A stretch of DNA of 64,000 nucleotides from contig NZ_LMRS01000034.1 of assembly GCF_001426195.1 (NCBI RefSeq), positions 310,001 through 374,000 of the forward strand, given 5' to 3'. The stretch is from Sphingomonas sp. Leaf339. GTDB lineage: Bacteria; Pseudomonadota; Alphaproteobacteria; Sphingomonadales; Sphingomonadaceae. Made by a program: the position numbers and the translations under genes. Each line of letters starts with the position of its first letter. Position 1 is the stretch's first letter. This document shows, in pieces, positions 54,594 to 63,048 of the stretch. Under the pieces are notes generated by a model, which was not told the origin of the DNA, ran no database searches, and saw nothing but the letters and a program-made list of their open reading frames with translations.

Positions 54594-56456
54594 ATGGCGG
54601 TCCCGCTCGTGCTGTTGCCTGGCACCCTGTGCGACGAGCGCCTGTTCGCGCCGCTGTTGGCACGGCTGTCCGAGCGCGTCACTATGGTGCTGCCAATCGA
54701 CGACGACGATCCGGTTGTCCTCGCCACGACGCTCCTCAACATGGCGCCCCCGCAGTTCGCCCTTCTTGGTTTTTCGCTCGGCGGACTTGTCGCACTGGAG
54801 ATGGCGTTGCTCGCACCGGACCGGGTCGCGGGACTCGCCCTTGTCGACAGCAACGCCCGCGCCCGCGCTGGCGACGCGCCACCCCATCCTGGCCCCCCGG
54901 CGGCGGCTGTTGCTGCGATGTGGCCGCGCGCTACCGGTCTGGCAGGACATGACAATCAAGTCCTTCGCGCGCTGTTGGACGCTATGGCCGAGGGCATCGG
55001 CCCGCAGACCCACGCCACGCAGGAGAGACTGGCTTGCGCCCGCACCGACAAGCGCGACCAGCTGTCCCGCTTGACTATGCCAGCGCTGATCCTCGCCGGG
55101 GCGGACGACCTTCTCTGCCCACCGCCGATGCAGCATGAGCTGGCCGATGGCTTGCCCAAAGCGACCCTCGTCCTGATCGATGGCGCCGGCCATTTTGCGC
55201 CGCTGGAGGCTCCGGACCAGGTTGCTGGGCATGTCGCGGCCTGGCTCGCGCGGGTCGATCATGCTCTCTCATCTAATATCCGGCCATTAACCCCGTTCCG
55301 CACAGGAGACGACATGACCAAGACCGATTCTTCGCACCAACCGGCTCGCCGCGCCGATGCGACCGCCGCCGAGACGGATGGCACTGTACTGCAGGTCGAA
55401 CGCCGCGACTTTACCGAGTTGGTTCCGACGGATCGTGCGCGAGTGCAAGGGATGCGGGGTTTCGACCCGATCTACACCGATATCGTCGATTACATCGTTC
55501 GTTGCACGCACCGCATCTGGGACGAACGCGACGTTGGTCTGATCTATACACACTATACGCACAATTGCGTCGCCTACACGACCATGGGCACGATGTACGA
55601 TCGCGAAACGCACATCCGCGACACAATCCAGCGGCTGGTCGAATTTCCGGATCGTCGCGGGCTTGCTCAACAGGTGATTTGGCGAGGTAATGACAGCGAC
55701 GGTTTCTACACCAGCCATATGACGCATGGGCAGGGCCGTCACAGCCAATATGGCATGTACGGCAAACCGACAGGCCGCACCTTCTTAACACGCACCGTCG
55801 CCGATTGCATGATTATCGAAAACAAGATCTACAAGGAGTGGATCGTCCGTGACAATATGGGCCCAGTTATTCAGCTTGGGCTTGACCCCCATGCCTATGC
55901 GCAGGACATCGCTAACCGCAAGTTTGAGGCAAACGAACCGATCATGGAGGTGGTCGAGAACCGCCGCCTGCTCGGCCAGTACCCGCCGGAGACCGATGCC
56001 GACACGTCGATCGCACATAATGACAGCGAAGCGCAGTTACTGCGTGACCTGCACTACATCTACAACAAGCGTATGTTCGGCCGCATTCATGAACTATACG
56101 CCCCGAATTGCCAGTGGCACGGGCCGCTAATGCGGGAATATTACGGCGTCGCGGCGGTGTTGCAGCAGACGATGCGACTGGTCGCGCTGATTTCCGACGG
56201 ATATTATGTGCCTCAGCACATCTGTTCGGTAGACAGCGAGGAAGGCGGCACTAAATACGCTGTCCGTTGGACGCTGGAAGGCCATCATCTTGGCTATGGT
56301 CCGTTGGGCGCACCTACCGGCCATCCCCTCTCAGTCATGGGCATCACTCACTATCACGTTCGCGATGGCAAGATTATCGACGAATGGGCCGTCTATGACG
56401 AACTGTCGATGCTGGCACAGGTCAAGCTGGCCGCCCTCCACCGGGCGGCTGGCTAA
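54594..56456 (+). CDS. Alpha/beta-hydrolase fused in frame to SnoaL-like protein
   Basis: One continuous 620-residue frame. Residues 1-220 are an alpha/beta-hydrolase: LVLLPGTLCDERLF, nucleophile GFSLGG (Ser61), acid in AGADDLL and histidine in DGAGHFAP (His200). After a short linker, residue 241 is a methionine (ATG 55314) with CAGGAG seven bases upstream, and from there a 380-residue two-repeat SnoaL/NTF2-like protein follows (YTHYTHNCVAYTTMGTMYDRETHIRDTIQ; LYAPNCQWHGPLMREYYGV). The internal site suggests the second protein is also made alone and that a former stop has been lost. The hydrolase start is uncertain (ATG 54540 is possible). SnoaL-like proteins are cyclases, isomerases or hydrolases of small molecules; substrate unknown. 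Confidence 0.72.
   Translation: MAVPLVLLPGTLCDERLFAPLLARLSERVTMVLPIDDDDPVVLATTLLNMAPPQFALLGFSLGGLVALEMALLAPDRVAGLALVDSNARARAGDAPPHPGPPAAAVAAMWPRATGLAGHDNQVLRALLDAMAEGIGPQTHATQERLACARTDKRDQLSRLTMPALILAGADDLLCPPPMQHELADGLPKATLVLIDGAGHFAPLEAPDQVAGHVAAWLARVDHALSSNIRPLTPFRTGDDMTKTDSSHQPARRADATAAETDGTVLQVERRDFTELVPTDRARVQGMRGFDPIYTDIVDYIVRCTHRIWDERDVGLIYTHYTHNCVAYTTMGTMYDRETHIRDTIQRLVEFPDRRGLAQQVIWRGNDSDGFYTSHMTHGQGRHSQYGMYGKPTGRTFLTRTVADCMIIENKIYKEWIVRDNMGPVIQLGLDPHAYAQDIANRKFEANEPIMEVVENRRLLGQYPPETDADTSIAHNDSEAQLLRDLHYIYNKRMFGRIHELYAPNCQWHGPLMREYYGVAAVLQQTMRLVALISDGYYVPQHICSVDSEEGGTKYAVRWTLEGHHLGYGPLGAPTGHPLSVMGITHYHVRDGKIIDEWAVYDELSMLAQVKLAALHRAAG
55302..55316 (+). promoter_or_regulatory. Internal ribosome-binding site and ATG inside the fusion
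   Basis: CAGGAG at 55303-55307 region followed after six to seven bases by ATG 55314 lies exactly at the junction between the hydrolase and the SnoaL-like part. Its quality equals that of other starts in this window, so independent translation of the second half is plausible. Confidence 0.6.
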
Positions 56457-56531
56457 CCCGCCTTTTGGGCGGCGTCGTCCGTGCATCATGCCGTTCACGC
56501 TGCCCATTCATTCGATCAGGTGGGCGACGAC

Positions 56532-57905
56532 ATGTCAGATGACGATCAGGATATACGGTCATTCCAGATCAGGTGTGCAACGGAAGCCACTGGGGCAGAG
56601 CAAACCGCACGTGCGTGCCTAGCGCGCATTGCCGCGCATGACCGCAACGGCGTGAAACTGGCCGCAATGCTAAGGGTATACCCGGAAGCAATCGAGGTCG
56701 CCCGCGCCCGTGACCGTGAACGTTTCCGCGGCGCTGCCAAAAACTTGCCGTCGCTGCAAGGCGTTCCAATCGCCGTGAAAGACAATATCGACCTGCTCAA
56801 CGATCCGACGACTTCGGGGTGCCGCGCCCTGGCCGGCGCAATGCCGCGGAAGACCGCACCGGCGCTCGCGGCGCTGCTCGGCGCCGGTGCGGTCGTTATC
56901 GGCAAGACCAACCTCTCAGAGTTCTCGTTCGAAATTCGCTCGCGCAGCTCGCTCGGCGGCGACACGCGCAACCCGTTCGCGCCCATGGTCACGTCCGGCG
57001 GATCGAGCGGCGGCACCGCGGTCGCCGTCGCCGCCGGTTTTGCAATGGCCGGTCTCGGCACCGACACCGGCGGTTCGATCCGTATTCCTGCCGCGTATAA
57101 CGGCCTAGTCGGCCTGCGTCCGACCTGGGGCGTCGTACCGATCACCGGTGTGGCGCCGCTCGCGCCATCGACCGATACGGTCGGCACGATAACGCGGAGC
57201 GTTGACGATGCGATGACGATGTTCGCCGTCCTCTCCGCAAATCATAATCAGCGTCTTCGCTCCGCCAGAGGTATGCGTGTCGGCGTTATCCGGCAATTGA
57301 CGGGCGCGGTGCCGATGATCGCGGCGGGGCTGGAAAACGCAGTCGCGGCACTGTGCGCCGCAGGTGTCGATGTCGATGACGCGCCCGACCTGCCACAAAA
57401 CCTCATCCCCGCCGGCGACCACATCGTCGACGAAGAGTTCGGCCTAGCATTCGACCGATATTTGCGTGGCAATTTTCACGAGAAGACGGCTCCGGCTTCG
57501 CTAGCGGCACTGATCGCGAGCGGCCAATATTTGCCGGAGTACGACATAAATCTGAAGGCGAGGGCACGTCCTCGCAATCCGGAGATCCGTACCGCCATCC
57601 TGATCAGGCACGCGCATCTGCGATCGGCACTCGACACGATCATCAATGAAGGGCGCTACGATGCGCTACTCTATCCCCCGTCGGCCGTGCTCCCGCTTTC
57701 GATGGATAACCCAAAGGGGGGATGGGCGCCCGAACTGGCGGCATGCAGCGGCTGGCCTGCCCTGGCAGTGCCCGTTGGCCAGTCTGCGCAGGGCTTCCCC
57801 CTGTCGGTTGAGCTGCTGGCGCGCGCCAATGCCGAACCGACGCTATTTACACTCGGCGCCGCAATCGAGCGGGCAATGCCTCGGCGATTAATTCCGTCGT
57901 GGTAA
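56532..57905 (+). CDS. Amidase signature family enzyme
   Basis: A 457-residue amidase with the Ser-cisSer-Lys triad visible: GVPIAVKDNID (Lys), VTSGGSSGGTAVAVAAGFA (cis-Ser) and GLGTDTGGSIRIPAAYNGLVGLRPT (nucleophile Ser). Length fits the family. ATG 56532 is used as the first start after which homology is continuous. No signal peptide, so it acts in the cytoplasm. It lies 75 bases after the hydrolase-SnoaL gene in the same orientation. These enzymes hydrolyse carboxamides to acid and ammonia; the cluster suggests an imported amide or a nitrogenous aromatic as substrate. Confidence 0.9.
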   Translation: MSDDDQDIRSFQIRCATEATGAEQTARACLARIAAHDRNGVKLAAMLRVYPEAIEVARARDRERFRGAAKNLPSLQGVPIAVKDNIDLLNDPTTSGCRALAGAMPRKTAPALAALLGAGAVVIGKTNLSEFSFEIRSRSSLGGDTRNPFAPMVTSGGSSGGTAVAVAAGFAMAGLGTDTGGSIRIPAAYNGLVGLRPTWGVVPITGVAPLAPSTDTVGTITRSVDDAMTMFAVLSANHNQRLRSARGMRVGVIRQLTGAVPMIAAGLENAVAALCAAGVDVDDAPDLPQNLIPAGDHIVDEEFGLAFDRYLRGNFHEKTAPASLAALIASGQYLPEYDINLKARARPRNPEIRTAILIRHAHLRSALDTIINEGRYDALLYPPSAVLPLSMDNPKGGWAPELAACSGWPALAVPVGQSAQGFPLSVELLARANAEPTLFTLGAAIERAMPRRLIPSW

Positions 57906-57999
57906 CCATCCAGACAAATTTTCTAGTCGAATGGCATGGAGGCTGGGCGTACCTGCGAGCCCGCTGCTTACCGATACGCCCGCCCGAAGTAACGCCCGA

Positions 58000-60354
58000 T
58001 TAGAACTTAACACCCGCACGGGCTCCATAGGTCGCTGGCGCACCGTAGGATACCTGCACCCGTTGTGCGCGGCCGACCACGGCACTTAGCAACACTGCCT
58101 TGTCAGTGATGTTATTGCCATATCCCTCGACGTAGAACCGCCCGCGTTGCTCAGTCCAACGGAGCGACACATCAAACTTGTCATAGGCGCGTTGAAAATC
58201 GAGGACGGTGTTATAGTCGGTGGTGAAGTAGCTGCTGGAATGCAGCCAGTTGGCATATGGCGCGATCGTGCCATTAGTGCCCAAGTCGATGTTGTAATAT
58301 ACAGCCAGCGTTGTCTTCAGTCGTGGCGATTGTGGTATGCGCCGCCCCGCCAAGTTCAGCGAGACCGGATCCGCAGCGTTCGAGGCACCATAGAAGTTAT
58401 TGCCGCTGATGTAGCGTGTATATTCCGCATTAAGATATGCGAGCGTTGCGTCGATGTGCAGATCGGGCAGCGGCAACGTCCGTACGCTCACTTCGCCGCC
58501 GTAACTGCGAGCGCGGCCGGCGCTGCCAAAATAGGATACCTGCGGCGTATAAACGTTAATCTGCAGGTTCGAATATTTATTATAGTAGAGCGCCAGCTCG
58601 GTCTGGACGCGTCCGTTCAGGAACTGGTTTTTGATCCCTGCCTCATAGGCATTCACCTTTTGCGGCGCGTAGGACTCAGGAATTGCCGCACTGCCGCCGG
58701 TATCGTTTACGCCTCCTGACGCGAAGCCCGTCGATGCCGTGGCATAGATCATCGTTGCCCGATCCGGCGTAAACTGAACGCCCGCGCGCCAGGTCACGCT
58801 GTCGAACGATGGCGATCCCGACGTCACACTGTACGGCGTGGTGAAGGTGTAGGTATTGGGAATGCCATCGGCGAAGTCCGCAAAATCGAACGACTTCTTC
58901 TCGTATGAATAACGGATGCCACCGATCAGGCGCAACGTATCAGGGACTATGGCATAGGTACCCTGCGCATAGGCAGCATAGGCGTTAGTCTTTAGCGCGG
59001 CATCGGCCCGGAACCCCGGCACCGCCGAATTCGGCGCGTCGATCTTTTGCTGGTACGTCTCGAAGATATCATCGTGCAGGTAATAGCCCCCGATGATCCA
59101 TTGGAACGGCGTGGTGCTGTTCGAGACCAGCTGCAGTTCCTGCGTGAACGTCTTGGCGCGCGTGTTTGGTTCCTGCTGCCCCGATCCGAAGCCAAGCGCG
59201 GGCGCCTGGAAGACGACGCTGCTCTGGTCGTTATCGGCACTCCGATGCGCGCGGAAGAAGGTATAGCCAGTGATTGAACGCACCGTTGCCGCGCCGACAT
59301 CATAACTGACCGTGCCCGATCCGTAATTTTCGCGAATGCGCTCGAACGGCTGATAGTCCCAATCGTTGGTGTACGGCCCAGGCGTCACGGCGACACCGAT
59401 GTCGACGCCGTTGACCAGTACCGATCCGTTCTTGACCGACGGGTTGACAGCATAGGGTACGCCGTTGATCGACTGGTACCCGGTCTGCGGATTGATAAGA
59501 GTGCCCGCTATCTTGTAGCCGTACGAGCCCGCGCCAGCATCATTGCGGCGCCAAAAGCCACCATGCAGTTCTACCTCCAGGCGGCTGTCGGGTGTCCAGC
59601 GAAGCGAGGCACGACCGGCATATTCCTGCAGATCCGCGATCCTGACACCGGCGCGGCTGCGGACATAACCATCGTGATCCTGATAGACACCGGCCACCCG
59701 CAGCGCGAGCGTATCACTGAGCGGCGTATTGACGAATCCATCGATCCGCTGTGAATTATAATTGCCGAAATCGACGTTCAGCCCGCCTTCGAACTTGTTG
59801 GTCGGCGAGGCGGTGACGACGCTGAGATTGCCGCCAAACGTGTTGCGGCCGTACAGCGTACCTTGTGGCCCGCGCTGCACTTCTACCCGTGCGATATCGA
59901 ACAGCGGGATACTCTGCTGCTGGGTGCGGCTCTGATAGATGCCGTCGATATAAAAGCCGATGACTGGATCGTTCTGCGCGCTGACCAGGCTCGTACGCAC
60001 GCCGCGGATTGCCGGAAATGAGTCTGACCCCTGGCTGCCCCATGTGAAGCCGGGCGCAATGAATTCCAGGCGGCTGACATTGTCAGCATGCAGACGCTGT
60101 AAATCCGCACCACTGACCGCAGTAATTGAGATCGGCACGTCAAGCAGGCGCTCGGCCCGACGCTGCGCCGTCACAACAATCTCGCCGGGAAGCAGATCGC
60201 TGGTCTGGTCGGTCGATGACGACGATTGCTGGGTAGCATCAACGTTGCCCGACGCGGGGATCGGCGCATCCTGCGCAAGGGCTGGCGTGGCGATCGCCGC
60301 AGCGACGGTTATCGCCAGTATCGATGCATTACGAAGCCAGTGTGTCCCGCTCAT
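58000..60354 (-). CDS. TonB-dependent receptor of the accessory catabolic cluster
   Basis: A 784-residue receptor, shorter than the two in the pectin locus. ATG 60354 follows GGAGGAA; a signal peptide (SILAITVAAAIATPALA) precedes a Ser/Thr-rich linker and the plug (GEIVVTAQRRAERLLDVPISITAVSGADLQRL, EVQRGPQGTLYGRNTFGG). The barrel ends YGARAGVKF. This plug style is frequent in sphingomonad receptors with aromatic or xenobiotic loci, though it does not by itself define cargo. Divergent from the MFS transporter gene, so uptake across both membranes could be co-regulated. Confidence 0.92.
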   Translation of the reverse strand: MSGTHWLRNASILAITVAAAIATPALAQDAPIPASGNVDATQQSSSSTDQTSDLLPGEIVVTAQRRAERLLDVPISITAVSGADLQRLHADNVSRLEFIAPGFTWGSQGSDSFPAIRGVRTSLVSAQNDPVIGFYIDGIYQSRTQQQSIPLFDIARVEVQRGPQGTLYGRNTFGGNLSVVTASPTNKFEGGLNVDFGNYNSQRIDGFVNTPLSDTLALRVAGVYQDHDGYVRSRAGVRIADLQEYAGRASLRWTPDSRLEVELHGGFWRRNDAGAGSYGYKIAGTLINPQTGYQSINGVPYAVNPSVKNGSVLVNGVDIGVAVTPGPYTNDWDYQPFERIRENYGSGTVSYDVGAATVRSITGYTFFRAHRSADNDQSSVVFQAPALGFGSGQQEPNTRAKTFTQELQLVSNSTTPFQWIIGGYYLHDDIFETYQQKIDAPNSAVPGFRADAALKTNAYAAYAQGTYAIVPDTLRLIGGIRYSYEKKSFDFADFADGIPNTYTFTTPYSVTSGSPSFDSVTWRAGVQFTPDRATMIYATASTGFASGGVNDTGGSAAIPESYAPQKVNAYEAGIKNQFLNGRVQTELALYYNKYSNLQINVYTPQVSYFGSAGRARSYGGEVSVRTLPLPDLHIDATLAYLNAEYTRYISGNNFYGASNAADPVSLNLAGRRIPQSPRLKTTLAVYYNIDLGTNGTIAPYANWLHSSSYFTTDYNTVLDFQRAYDKFDVSLRWTEQRGRFYVEGYGNNITDKAVLLSAVVGRAQRVQVSYGAPATYGARAGVKF

Positions 60355-60617
60355 TGCGCATTCCTCCACCTTGCCAAACTTTTGCCCTGCGCCGCCACCC
60401 ATCGGTTCAGCGTCGACAAATTTGTGAATGGGAATGCACCAATGGGCAAGATGCCGTAATATTAAAAAAGCTATTACAAAGGCTTTTCTTTGGCATTTTG
60501 TTGCGAAATAGTCACGTTTTCCGGATTGAACACCCGAACCCGCCTTTTAGTCAGTCTTTTATCTCGCTTTACAAGCGAATTGGGATGCAATCTAATAGCG
60601 AGGGGAGGGCTGACCTG
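60355..60617. promoter_or_regulatory. Divergent promoter region of TonB receptor and MFS transporter
   Basis: A 263-base region with a small hairpin AAAAGC-(10)-GCTTTT at 60466-60487 in an A/T-rich segment. It could be an operator, or a leader hairpin for the MFS transcript. No other motif is recognised. Confidence 0.4.
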
Positions 60618-61919
60618 ATGACAGATCGCAGTGAGCCGGAGACGCTATCACTGGCAGCGCCGCTGACCCGGGGGCGGCGGCTCGCAATATTCGCCGCGTT
60701 GATGATCGGAGAATTCCTCTACGGCTGGGCGTGGAACAGCGTCGATGTACTGCGTCCCTTCCAGCGTACCGCCTTGGGACTTTCTCTCGTTCAGGCGGGA
60801 TCGACCTATTCAGCTCAGGGGGCCGGTGCCCTTATCGGTGCGGTGATGATTGGACAGTTGGCCGATCGATTTGGACGCCGCCTTGTTCTGGCCGCCATCA
60901 TCTCAGGCTATGGACTGTCGTTGCTCGCCGGTCTGCTGGTAGCGAGCTACCCGCAATTGCTGATGCAGCGTTTCCTGCTCGGCATGTTCGCGGGTGGCGT
61001 CTTTCCAGTCGGCGTCAGCATCTATGTCAACCTTTTTGAAGAAGGCTTTCGCGGCCGCGTCGCAGGGACGTTGAACGCCTGTTTCAGCTTTTCGATCGTT
61101 GCGCTTGGCCTCGCCTTGGGGCGGCTTGGCGGGCATGACTGGCACCTTCTGCTATGGCTAGGTGGCGTGCCGCCGCTGATACTTGCCGTGGTCATGTTGT
61201 TGCTGATTCCGGCAGGATCGAGCGTTGATCGTCATCATGTCCGCAGCGCCGAGAAGCTGCCCGTGCGCGAACTGTTCCATGCCACGGTCCGCCGTCAGAC
61301 GTTGCTATTGGCGGCAATGACGGGCCTGAATTTCTTTGGCTACCAAGCCTATAGCGGTTGGCTGACTACCTACCTGACCGATACGCGCGGCCTGTCGGCG
61401 GCAGTCGCGGGTGATCTGGTTGCCTGGCAATTCGCGGGCAACATCGCCGGGGGTTTTGTCTGGGGTTGGGCGGCCGATCGCTACGGCCGCCGGTTCAACG
61501 CAATTGGATTCCTCATCGCGGCGGCAGCGATTCTGGTGTATCTTGCGATGCCCACAAACATGCTCCTCTTCCGGCTGGTCGGTTTGGTTTATGGGGCGAT
61601 GCTGTGCTCCAGCGTGATCTGGGGCCCTTGGCTTGCCGAGCTCTATCCTCCTCACCTCCGCTCGACCGCAGCGTCGATCTTCAACTGGGGACGCATCATC
61701 AGCTTCTTCGCGCCGCTTATCACTGGTTTCCTCGCTGATCGTTACGGTCTGACTGCGCCGATGGCCTCAGCGGCCGTCGCATTTACGATTGCGGCGATCA
61801 TCTGGCTGAAACAGCGCGAAACGCTGCCCTCGCGAACACCAGCATCCGACATTCCGATACCACCGCCGATCGATCCATCATTCGTCGTCGACATCCCGCC
61901 ACGGACGCCGGCATCGTGA
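60618..61919 (+). CDS. MFS transporter, aromatic acid/organic anion type (AAHS/MHS-like)
   Basis: A 433-residue permease with twelve helices. Signature loops are GQLADRFGRRLVLAAII after helix 2, QRFLLGMFAGGVFPVGVSIYVNLF in helix 4, and WAADRYGRRFNAIGF after helix 8. This set fits acid transporters of the AAHS/MHS branch better than sugar porters (no PESPRW or PETKG). ATG 60618 follows GGAGGG; ATG 60585 is also in frame. A Pro-rich C-terminal tail is unusual. Its stop overlaps the start of the dehydrogenase gene as GTGA, so the two are translated together. Confidence 0.87.
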   Translation: MTDRSEPETLSLAAPLTRGRRLAIFAALMIGEFLYGWAWNSVDVLRPFQRTALGLSLVQAGSTYSAQGAGALIGAVMIGQLADRFGRRLVLAAIISGYGLSLLAGLLVASYPQLLMQRFLLGMFAGGVFPVGVSIYVNLFEEGFRGRVAGTLNACFSFSIVALGLALGRLGGHDWHLLLWLGGVPPLILAVVMLLLIPAGSSVDRHHVRSAEKLPVRELFHATVRRQTLLLAAMTGLNFFGYQAYSGWLTTYLTDTRGLSAAVAGDLVAWQFAGNIAGGFVWGWAADRYGRRFNAIGFLIAAAAILVYLAMPTNMLLFRLVGLVYGAMLCSSVIWGPWLAELYPPHLRSTAASIFNWGRIISFFAPLITGFLADRYGLTAPMASAAVAFTIAAIIWLKQRETLPSRTPASDIPIPPPIDPSFVVDIPPRTPAS

Positions 61920-63037
61920 TTTCGGATCAACCGCTGCTAATGAAAGCAGCCGTGCTGCGCCGAACTGGCCTCGACCTTTGCGTCGAAGACGTTGTGATTG
62001 CCCCGCCGCAACCGGGCGAGATACTGGTCCGCATTGCCGCGACGGGCATCTGTCAAAGTGACGTCAGCGTCATCCGCGGCAAGGTACCGATTGAGCTGCC
62101 GCTGATACCGGGTCATGAGGCGGCCGGCACCGTCGAGCAAATTGGAGGCGGCGGCGGTGGCCGGATCGCCGCTGGCGACCGTGTCGCCTTATCCTGGGCA
62201 CCGAATTGCGCGCACTGTTTCTATTGCAAACGCGATCATCCGACGCTGTGCAGCGTCTATAATACGGCGGCAGCCACGGGCACGCTGTGGAACGGCACCA
62301 GCCGCCTTGGTTCTGCCGGATCCATCCGGCATTACAGCTGCATCTCGTCTTTTGCAGAATACGCGGTCGTGCCGGAGGCGGCATGCGTACGATTGCCTGA
62401 TGCCGTGCCCTTCACGGTTGGCGCGCTGGTCGGATGTGCGGTCACGACCGGGTTCGGCGCTGTCGTCTACGACGCCGGGGCCCAGCCTGGTGACAGCATC
62501 GCCGTATTTGGCATCGGCGGCGTCGGGATTAACGCGTTGGAGGCTGCGCGGTTATCACGTGCCGGCACGATCGTCGCAGTGGATATCGATCCCGACAAAC
62601 AAGTCGCGGCAACAGCGGCTGGCGCGAATATATTCATCGATGCGCGCGATAGCGATGCCGTGGATCGTATCCGCGCCGCGACCAACGGGCGCGGCGTCGA
62701 TCATGCGATCGAGTGCACCGGGCAAGCATCGGCCATGCAGCTTGCTTATGCCGTTACGCGGCCGGCAGGTACATTGGTCGTCGTGGGGATCACTGCCAGC
62801 GGCACCGACATTACTATACCGGCGAGCGGCTTTCCGGGCTCAAAGAAACGCATCATCGGCTCGATCTATGGCGGCGGCCAGCCTGCGACCGATTTTGGCC
62901 GCATCTTCGCGCTTTATGAAGACGGTCTGCTTGACCTGGACCGGCAGATTGGTGCGATCCTGCCACTAACCGCGATCAACGATGCAGTGCGAATAACTGA
63001 GAAGGGTGCGGCGGGCCGGATTATGATCCGGCCCTGA
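61916..63037 (+). CDS. Zinc-dependent alcohol dehydrogenase (MDR family)
   Basis: A 373-residue medium-chain dehydrogenase. Catalytic zinc residues in GICQSDVSVIRG and PGHEAAG, structural zinc loop CAHCFYCKRDHPTLC (four Cys), and nucleotide fold VFGIGGVGINALEAARLSRAGTIVAVDID with Asp favouring NAD. GTG 61916 gives a four-base overlap with the MFS gene; ATG 61940 is an alternative with no better ribosome site. It would oxidise an alcohol (or reduce an aldehyde) in the cytoplasm, probably of the substrate carried by the coupled transporter. Class III-like benzyl alcohol dehydrogenases are relatives. Substrate unproven. Confidence 0.9.
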   Translation: MISDQPLLMKAAVLRRTGLDLCVEDVVIAPPQPGEILVRIAATGICQSDVSVIRGKVPIELPLIPGHEAAGTVEQIGGGGGGRIAAGDRVALSWAPNCAHCFYCKRDHPTLCSVYNTAAATGTLWNGTSRLGSAGSIRHYSCISSFAEYAVVPEAACVRLPDAVPFTVGALVGCAVTTGFGAVVYDAGAQPGDSIAVFGIGGVGINALEAARLSRAGTIVAVDIDPDKQVAATAAGANIFIDARDSDAVDRIRAATNGRGVDHAIECTGQASAMQLAYAVTRPAGTLVVVGITASGTDITIPASGFPGSKKRIIGSIYGGGQPATDFGRIFALYEDGLLDLDRQIGAILPLTAINDAVRITEKGAAGRIMIRP

Positions 63038-63048
63038 CCCGCCGTTCT

